Assembly: GCA_011053145.1 (NCBI GenBank)
Contig: DRLC01000004.1
Location: 1 to 36,471, forward strand
Direction of reading: 5' to 3'
DNA from: Planctomycetota bacterium
Lineage (GTDB): Bacteria; Planctomycetota; UBA1135; GCA-002686595
DNA length: 36,471 nt
A program made the position numbers and the translations under genes. Below the pieces are notes generated by a model. It was not told the origin of the DNA. It worked only from the letters and a program-made list of their open reading frames with translations, and searched no databases. Shown here piece after piece: positions 31,899 through 36,471 of this stretch (the first letter of the stretch is position 1; each line of letters opens with the position of its first letter).

Positions 31899-33878
31899 AT
31901 GGTTCGAGCGAGCGATTCGGAACGAGCGCGGGCCGGGGGCTGGAGTGTCGTGGGGGTGGGGCTAGCGGGGTTCTTCCTGGTGGCTTCGCTGTACCTCTTC
32001 CTTCCGAGGAGTGTCCGGCTGGGGAGTGGGCAAGGAGTGGCGGGGGGGGAGCTGGCGGTCGATTCGGCTGGGATGCGGCCTCCGCCCAGGGCGGAGGGGC
32101 GCGGTCCCACGGGGAGTGGCGGGGATGCAACGGGGGATGATCTCGGAGGGAACGAGGATCCGCGCGCCAGGCTCGCAGAGCTGGTGACGCGCGGTGGGTT
32201 CTTGAACACGCTCGACCTCTCCCACTGGCCCGTCGTGGACATGCTTGCCATGAACCTCCTCGGTTCGCTTCCGCGCGTCGCCGGGGTGGAGCCTGGGGAC
32301 GCACCGCGCTTCCTGGAGAGCCTGGATCAGGCTCGTTCGTTTCGCGTGCGCCAGTTCCTCCTCGTCACGCTGGGAACCCTTAGATTCATGGAGGTCGACA
32401 AGCTTCGAAGGTATCTCGACGATTCGAACACGATGGCGGCGTGCGCTTATGCCCTTGGGCGTTCCGGAACTGAGGAGGCGGAGGCCGTTCTTTCTCAGGC
32501 GATCGCCGAAGAGGTGGTCGGGTCGGCCCGGAGTGAGGATCTCTACTTCGGCCTAGCGCAGCTCGGGCCGAGTGTGTTGCCGCGTCTCGTCGCCGCGAGC
32601 GACGCCTTCCTCCTCGCGGGGGCGGGAGGCGGGGACTCGCTCCCGATCGAGTTCCCGCGCGTCGCGGAGGACCGGCAAGGGCTCGCCGAGATCGCACTCG
32701 GGGCTAGCCATCCGCTCGTGCGCGCGGGTGCGATCCGAGGGTTCCTCGGATGCAACCGCGTGGCGGCGATGGAGCGCTTGGGAGCCGACCTGCCTCTGGA
32801 CCCGATCGCCGTACAGAAAGACCTTTCGCTCGCGATGATCGACACCGCCGGGGAGGCGCGTGATTGGCTGGAGCGCCTGGCCGTGGACCCGGACGAGGCC
32901 TTGGAGGTGCGAGTGGAGGCTCTCGCAGCGATGGTCGTGGTCGCTCCGGATGCGTGTCGGGAGGTCTATCGGGACCTCGTCCAGCAGCCGGGAACCCAGG
33001 AACGCCTGCTCGCGGCCGCCATCGATGGGATCGCGATCGACGGCGTGCGCGAAGAGGACGTCGATGCCTTCTTCCAGCTCGCGCTCGACGGACCGGAGTC
33101 CCTACGCGACGACGCCTTGCGGGCCCTGGTTGCGACCGGGGGAGATCGAATCGATCGTCGGCTCGCTGCACTGCTTCCCGGGATGACTCGCGTAGAGCGC
33201 TCGAACCTCCTCGTTCAGCTCGGTGCTCGGAAGCTCCTGGGCGTCACGACGTCCCCGGTCCTGTTGGACGGCGTGCTGGCCCTCCTCGACGACTCGAGCC
33301 TCGCGGCGGGGGAGCAGGACCTGATCCTATCCACCCTCGCTTCCGTGGACGAGCTTGCGCCGCACGCGCGAGAGCGCGCCTGGCGACTCTACCAGGAGGC
33401 TCGGGATGGGCAGAGGGCCGCGACCCTAGCGCGCATCGCGGGCATCGTCGGCGCGGACGCGCGCTGGGAGATCATGCGGGTCTTCGAGAGAGAGCAGGAA
33501 TTCCTCCCGCGGATGGAACTCGCGCTTGCTCTGGCCGGGATGGAAGACGACTCGGTTGCGCAGCAGGAGGGAGATTTCTTGCATGAGAAGGTTCTGCCGT
33601 TTCTGCGGGAGGAGATGCCGCGGCAAACCGGCGCGAGCCTTGCCAACCTCCAACTCGGAAACGCGGCACCGGGGGATTACGCGACCGGCCTGTCGAGTCT
33701 GTTCGCGCGCCTTGGCTCCGAGCGGGACATCCCGATGCTCGAATCGATCCCGGATCTCTTTCTGGAACAGCATGGGGACTGGCCGGAGGCGTTCCGAACG
33801 GCGACCTACCAGGGGATCACCGAGGCAGCCGCACGAGCAGTGGACCTGATCAGATGGCGCAGCGGGAAGAGTCAGTGA
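31899..33878 (+). CDS. Membrane-anchored HEAT-like repeat protein
   Basis: 659 residues from the ATG at 31899, preceded by GGGAGATAGGA. One N-terminal membrane span (WSVVGVGLAGFFLVASLYLF, about 15-34) is followed by a Gly/Pro-rich linker. From about residue 90 to the end it is an all-helical solenoid with HEAT/ARM-like periodicity, for example MAACAYALGRSGTEEAEAVL, GASHPLVRAGAIRGFLGCNR and EALEVRVEALAAMVVVAPDA. The topology puts the solenoid outside the cytoplasm. No enzymatic motif. The exosortase gene begins within its last codons, so it is probably co-translated with it and could serve as a docking platform or substrate-presenting partner. Specific function unknown. Confidence 0.8.
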   Translation: MVRASDSERARAGGWSVVGVGLAGFFLVASLYLFLPRSVRLGSGQGVAGGELAVDSAGMRPPPRAEGRGPTGSGGDATGDDLGGNEDPRARLAELVTRGGFLNTLDLSHWPVVDMLAMNLLGSLPRVAGVEPGDAPRFLESLDQARSFRVRQFLLVTLGTLRFMEVDKLRRYLDDSNTMAACAYALGRSGTEEAEAVLSQAIAEEVVGSARSEDLYFGLAQLGPSVLPRLVAASDAFLLAGAGGGDSLPIEFPRVAEDRQGLAEIALGASHPLVRAGAIRGFLGCNRVAAMERLGADLPLDPIAVQKDLSLAMIDTAGEARDWLERLAVDPDEALEVRVEALAAMVVVAPDACREVYRDLVQQPGTQERLLAAAIDGIAIDGVREEDVDAFFQLALDGPESLRDDALRALVATGGDRIDRRLAALLPGMTRVERSNLLVQLGARKLLGVTTSPVLLDGVLALLDDSSLAAGEQDLILSTLASVDELAPHARERAWRLYQEARDGQRAATLARIAGIVGADARWEIMRVFEREQEFLPRMELALALAGMEDDSVAQQEGDFLHEKVLPFLREEMPRQTGASLANLQLGNAAPGDYATGLSSLFARLGSERDIPMLESIPDLFLEQHGDWPEAFRTATYQGITEAAARAVDLIRWRSGKSQ

Positions 33879-34360
33879 CACCGTTCCGAGACCGGGCAGT
33901 CGCGCTTCCGCTCGCGTTCGGTGCCCTCGGAACGTTCCTGGAGCGCTGGGACGGAGTTCGGTCGCATCTCGCCTGGCTGGCCGGTCGCCTGGCCCGCGCC
34001 ACTGCGGAGGTCATGGGCTGGCTTGGGCTCCCTACCTATCAGGACGGGGCGAGCCTCTACGCTGTCGGCTACTCGATCCGCATCGTTCCCGAATGCACCG
34101 GGCTCGCTGCCTCCCTTCTCGTCGCGGCAGCCGTCGCCACCTTCCCTGGTCCATGGGGGAAGCGGGCCCTGCGTGTCCTCGGGGCCCTCGCGCTCGTCGA
34201 GGGCCTGAACCTGATGCGACTCGTGAGCGTCCTCCTCGTAGGCACACGCAGCCCCGTGTGGGCCAGCCGCCTCCATGCGGTGGGCTTTCCGCTCTTCTTC
34301 ACCCTCCTGGCCGGATTCTTTTGGGCTCGCTGGTTTCGGCGAGAGCCTCCGTCCCGATGA
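33875..34360 (+). CDS. Compact exosortase/archaeosortase-family transpeptidase
   Basis: 161 residues from a GTG at 33875 that overlaps the preceding stop as GTGA; an ATG at 33854 (168 residues) is the alternative. The catalytic signature of the exosortase/archaeosortase superfamily is complete: Cys74 in RIVPECTGLAASLLV, Arg115 in LNLMRLVSVLLVG and His134 in RLHAVGFPLFFTLL. There are four to five membrane helices. It lacks the additional helices of long EpsH-type enzymes, as in other short exosortases. These enzymes cut C-terminal sorting tails of exported proteins and are thought to transfer them to a cell-envelope acceptor. No PEP-CTERM protein is seen nearby, so the Cys-rich protein at 31043-31714 is the best local substrate candidate. 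The stop overlaps the VKOR-like gene (ATGA). Confidence 0.88.
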   Translation: MTPFRDRAVALPLAFGALGTFLERWDGVRSHLAWLAGRLARATAEVMGWLGLPTYQDGASLYAVGYSIRIVPECTGLAASLLVAAAVATFPGPWGKRALRVLGALALVEGLNLMRLVSVLLVGTRSPVWASRLHAVGFPLFFTLLAGFFWARWFRREPPSR

Positions 34361-34815
34361 GCCTCGTCCAAGGGAAAGAAGAAGGATCTGGGGCTACTCG
34401 GTTCGCGCGCGGGGTCGCCGCCGTGAACTGTGCCCTGATCGCACTTGCATGGCTCACCGGCAGTGCCCCTGACAGCGCTTCATGCTCAGCCTGTGCAGCT
34501 GGACCCGTTGGGCACGGACTACTCCTGCTTGGGGGGATTGCCTGGGGCATCGTGGCGCTCCTCCTGCATCGGACGTCGGTAGGAACTCGGGGTCCCCTGC
34601 TTGCGATCCTGGCCGGTGCACACATCGGTCTGCTTGGCTTTCTTCTCGCCGCTCTTCGCTTTTGCCCCCCGTGCCTGGGGACGACGGCGTTCTCCGTCGT
34701 GGCACTGCTTCCATTCCTCCTATCAGTGGCGGCATGGAGGCACTTGCTCGCCACCCTGGCGGGAGCAGCGGTCGTGACCCACCTCGTTTTCGTCTACCTG
34801 GGAGGGGGGCTCTGA
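34357..34815 (+). CDS. VKOR-like membrane thiol oxidoreductase (disulfide-forming)
   Basis: 152 residues; ATG at 34357 overlaps the exosortase stop (ATGA). It has four to five membrane helices. A CxxC pair (Cys43, Cys46) lies in the loop after helix 1, and a second CPPC pair (Cys103, Cys106) at the start of a later helix, in LLAALRFCPPCLGTTAFSVV. This follows the pattern of bacterial vitamin K epoxide reductase homologues, whose membrane CxxC passes electrons to a quinone while the loop cysteines oxidise exported proteins. No thioredoxin domain is fused. Coupling to an exosortase and closeness to a secreted Cys-rich protein suggest it forms disulfides in that protein. Assignment to VKOR rather than a MauE/DoxX-like redox protein is from pattern only. 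Confidence 0.65.
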   Translation: MSLVQGKEEGSGATRFARGVAAVNCALIALAWLTGSAPDSASCSACAAGPVGHGLLLLGGIAWGIVALLLHRTSVGTRGPLLAILAGAHIGLLGFLLAALRFCPPCLGTTAFSVVALLPFLLSVAAWRHLLATLAGAAVVTHLVFVYLGGGL

Positions 34816-34841
34816 GGTTGGCGCGCAAGACCGAGTCTGTA

Positions 34842-34878
34842 CGGTGCCGCACGGGTGAGAGCAGAAGTCCCGGCACCG
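34842..34878. terminator. Possible bidirectional terminator between convergent genes
   Basis: CGGTGCCG (34842-34849) is the exact reverse complement of CGGCACCG (34871-34878), separated by 21 bases, within the 74-base gap between the VKOR-like gene and the porin gene. No T-run. Confidence 0.35.
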
Positions 34879-34889
34879 GACCGCGCCGG

Positions 34890-36119
34890 CTACCAGTCGA
34901 CCTGGAAGCGCATCATCAGGGCGTTCATGTCCTCGTCGATGCCCGCGGCGCCGTTGTCGAGGTTCGAGTGGACGAGGTTCAGCATGATCCGGGCGTTCGG
35001 GTTGAGGTACCAGTTCACGCCGGCGGTGAGGTTCGTGAGGGTACCGCCGGAGACCTCGTCGAAGTCGGTGGAGGAGATGCGCGCGGCGAGTTCCCAGGCT
35101 CCGCCGCCGAAGCCGCTGCCGGACCAGTTCTCGTTCGGGTGGACGCGGTCGAACTTGCCGGGCGCCTTGTAGTGGCGGCTCTCGCCGGTGAGGAAGTAGC
35201 TGACGAATGCGTACCAGCCGGTGAGATCGACGTTGCCGGCCGCGCCGAACCTGTCGACGGAGGCCTGTAGGAATTCGGCCTGGGCGGAGAGGGGGCCGTC
35301 GACCCAGGCGGCCTCGAGGCTCGTCAGGAAGGTCGAGTCGGAGGACATCGTCGTCGTGTCGAGCGCGCGACTGACGAGGTGGGCCTCCGGGCGCGTGCGG
35401 AAACGGACGTCCTGTCCGCTCCAGGAGCTGAGCGCGACGCCGACGTGCGTGACGTGGTCGCCCTCGCCCCAATGGTGGGTCAGGCGGCCGGTGCTCGTGA
35501 ATTCACCGTCTCCGGTTCCGGTTGCGGCGCCGTCGCTGCGGCGGAAGATGCCGAAGGCCCAGTTCGTGTTTTCGCCGAGGGAGCCGCCCGTGGCGACGCC
35601 GTTGTCGCGCGAGGGGGCGAAGGCCTCGACGGGGGCGGCGCGTTCCATGAAGGTGACAAAGCGGCTGCTCGTCAGCTCCTCGATCGAGAGGGGCTGCTTG
35701 AAGTGTCCCACCTGGAGCTTCCCGAACGGCGTTGGGAACTTCATCCAGACGTCCTTGAAGGTGGCCGTCTCGCCGGCGAAGTCGTACTGCGCCTTGGCTT
35801 CCACGGTGTCGAAGAGCTTCACGTGGGCGAAGAAGCGGGCGCGGCGGAACTCGAAGCCGTCCTCCGTGGTCGCGGGGTAACTGTCGTCCTTCGAGAAGAA
35901 GCCGAAGTCGTTCATCAGGCGCCCGCCCCAGGAGACCTCCTTGTCGCCGTCGGCATAGATCGTCGTCAGGCTCGCGAGAAGCGGGGAGGTGGACGTGCCC
36001 TGGCCGGAGCCCTCGGTCCGGGTCGCCTGGTCGGGGCCGGAAGCCGTGCGGATCGGGTCGTTCGCGGAGGTGGCCCCGGAGAGGAGGGCGCAGGCCGCCA
36101 GGATCAGGAGGCGTTTCAT
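34890..36119 (-). CDS. Phosphate-selective porin O/P family outer-membrane protein
   Basis: 409 residues from the ATG at 36119-36117, chosen because MKRLLILAACALLSGATSA is a signal peptide. The mature protein has the alternating pattern of a 16-strand trimeric porin: SWGGRLMNDFGFFSKDD, FEFRRARFFAHVKLFDTVEA, AQYDFAGETATFKDVWMKF, GKLQVGHFKQPLSIEELTSS and FVTFMERAAPVEAFAPSRDN. These are signature lines of the OprO/OprP family. It ends in MMRFQVDW with an aromatic last residue, as required for outer-membrane insertion. It should let phosphate or polyphosphate across the outer membrane. It is divergent from a probable pstS gene with Pho-box-like repeats between them, which supports phosphate starvation control. 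Several homologues in other phyla have broader anion specificity, so phosphate selectivity rests on context. Confidence 0.9.
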   Translation of the reverse strand: MKRLLILAACALLSGATSANDPIRTASGPDQATRTEGSGQGTSTSPLLASLTTIYADGDKEVSWGGRLMNDFGFFSKDDSYPATTEDGFEFRRARFFAHVKLFDTVEAKAQYDFAGETATFKDVWMKFPTPFGKLQVGHFKQPLSIEELTSSRFVTFMERAAPVEAFAPSRDNGVATGGSLGENTNWAFGIFRRSDGAATGTGDGEFTSTGRLTHHWGEGDHVTHVGVALSSWSGQDVRFRTRPEAHLVSRALDTTTMSSDSTFLTSLEAAWVDGPLSAQAEFLQASVDRFGAAGNVDLTGWYAFVSYFLTGESRHYKAPGKFDRVHPNENWSGSGFGGGAWELAARISSTDFDEVSGGTLTNLTAGVNWYLNPNARIMLNLVHSNLDNGAAGIDEDMNALMMRFQVDW

Positions 36120-36210
36120 GGGTCGTATCGAGTGGTCCTCGGGAATGGGTTCTTGGGGGGACTGGCGGGGAGGGTAGCGGCAGCGATGCAGGAGCGCCCG
36201 TGAGCATTCG

Positions 36211-36239
36211 GCCAAGAGTGTGTGAAGGCCCCTTCACAC
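36211..36239 (-). promoter_or_regulatory. Inverted repeat with Pho-box-like units facing the porin gene
   Basis: GTGTGAAGG (36220-36228) is exactly mirrored by CCTTCACAC (36231-36239) with a two-base centre. On the minus strand, CCTTCAC (36228-36222) is followed 11 bases on by TCTTGGC (36217-36211), the spacing of a Pho box, about 92 bases before the porin ATG. The second unit is imperfect. Confidence 0.5.
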
Positions 36240-36260
36240 TCCGCCAGGGGAGGACGCCGA

Positions 36261-36300
36261 CCTTCATCCATTCTTCACACGAGCGACACGCTGGCTTCAT
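36261..36300 (+). promoter_or_regulatory. Pho-box-like array: four 7-mers with an 11-base period
   Basis: CCTTCAT (36261-36267), TCTTCAC (36272-36278), GCGACAC (36283-36289) and GCTTCAT (36294-36300) are each separated by four bases. Classical PhoB sites are pairs of 7-base CTGTCAT-like units separated by four AT-rich bases. Units 1, 2 and 4 share TTCA(T/C); unit 3 is weaker. The array ends 76 bases before the ATG of the probable pstS. Confidence 0.6.
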
Positions 36301-36375
36301 GCAGGCCGGGCATCTTCTCGGGCCAAGACAACGAACCCAAACCCGTCGGGCCCGGATGGCCCCGCAAAACAAGGA

Positions 36376-36471
36376 ATGAAGAAGACCCAAGCATCGCTCC
36401 TCGCCCTGGCCCTGTCGCTCCTCGGAGCCCCAGTCCTCGCACAGGCTGTGGAGGTCGATCCGAAGCTGCCC
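36376..36471 (+). CDS. pstS: Probable phosphate ABC transporter substrate-binding protein PstS, N-terminal fragment
   Basis: Only 32 codons are in the window. They encode a clear signal peptide (MKKTQASLLALALSLLG, then APVLAQA) and the start of a mature protein, VEVDPKLP. A V-DP-LP opening followed by a YxPVSGVSG segment is what I recall for PstS-type phosphate-binding proteins, but that continuation lies beyond the edge. The identification therefore rests on this short match, the divergent phosphate-type porin and the Pho-box-like array upstream. AAGGA stands directly before the ATG, closer than usual for a ribosome-binding site. Confidence 0.55.
   Translation, partial: MKKTQASLLALALSLLGAPVLAQAVEVDPKLP

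Larger units (their letters stand above)
36120..36375. other. Divergent promoter region of the phosphate genes
   Basis: These 256 bases hold no gene. They carry the inverted repeat at 36220-36239 and Pho-box-like repeats facing each gene (36211-36228 and 36261-36300). CATCTT at 36311-36316 is the only weak -10 candidate for the plus-strand gene, about ten bases after the last repeat. Confidence 0.55.

Noticed and set aside
1-36471. CRISPR arrays, insertion sequences, phage genes, rRNA or tRNA genes
   Set aside because: Reading both strands showed no regularly spaced direct repeats, transposase or integrase motifs, or conserved RNA gene segments.

Overview
The window reads as a chromosomal piece of a G+C-rich Gram-negative bacterium, most likely a planctomycete. 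This is inferred from gene content: a Ser/Thr kinase fused to a formylglycine-generating-enzyme-like domain and coupled to an ECF sigma factor, two sulfatase-superfamily lipoproteins, very large proteins built of carboxypeptidase-regulatory-like beta domains, an exosortase, and an outer-membrane porin. No rRNA, tRNA, CRISPR array, insertion sequence or phage gene was recognised. Genes are packed tightly, with many 4-base ATGA or GTGA overlaps. The strong G+C bias produces long false antisense frames.

Layout. 1-4199 (minus): amidohydrolase, sulfatase-like lipoprotein with TPRs, then korA, which runs off the left edge. 4469-7545 (plus): membrane Ser/Thr kinase overlapping an ECF sigma factor. 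7578-10855 (minus): peptidase C26-type amidotransferase, an unknown two-TM protein and aroB. 10908-11921 (plus): Na+/Ca2+ antiporter, facing a ureohydrolase (12004-13032, minus) across an 82-base gap that is almost entirely a potential three-way junction. 13140-13529 (plus): DUF423 membrane protein. 13517-17532 (minus): formylglycine sulfatase, FIST sensor and hybrid histidine kinase; the last two share a reading frame and are split by one UGA. 17700-19808 (plus): beta-domain lipoprotein. 19795-23887 (minus): biotin operon bioB, a bioF-bioD fusion and bioA. 24036-25145 (plus): tryptophan 2,3-dioxygenase.

25158-30251 (minus) looks like one transcription unit with a good promoter (TTGACA-17-GAAAAT). 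It encodes a degenerate sigma-like protein whose best-placed initiator is ATC behind a perfect AGGAGG, a TPR-like protein, a 56-residue secreted peptide, and a 1077-residue membrane-anchored beta-domain protein. 30190-31042 has no intact gene: it holds a truncated HipA N-terminal remnant and a run of palindromes and hairpins.

31043-34815 (plus) is the most interesting block: a secreted Cys-rich protein with a hydrophobic C-terminal tail, a membrane-anchored HEAT-like protein, a compact exosortase with Cys/Arg/His in place, and a VKOR-like membrane thiol oxidoreductase overlapping it by ATGA. It may export, oxidise and sort a disulfide-rich surface protein. The right edge is a divergent phosphate pair: an OprO/OprP-type porin (minus) and the start of a probable pstS (plus), separated by Pho-box-like 7-mers repeating every 11 bases. 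All functions rest on recognised motifs and family knowledge; no database search was run.
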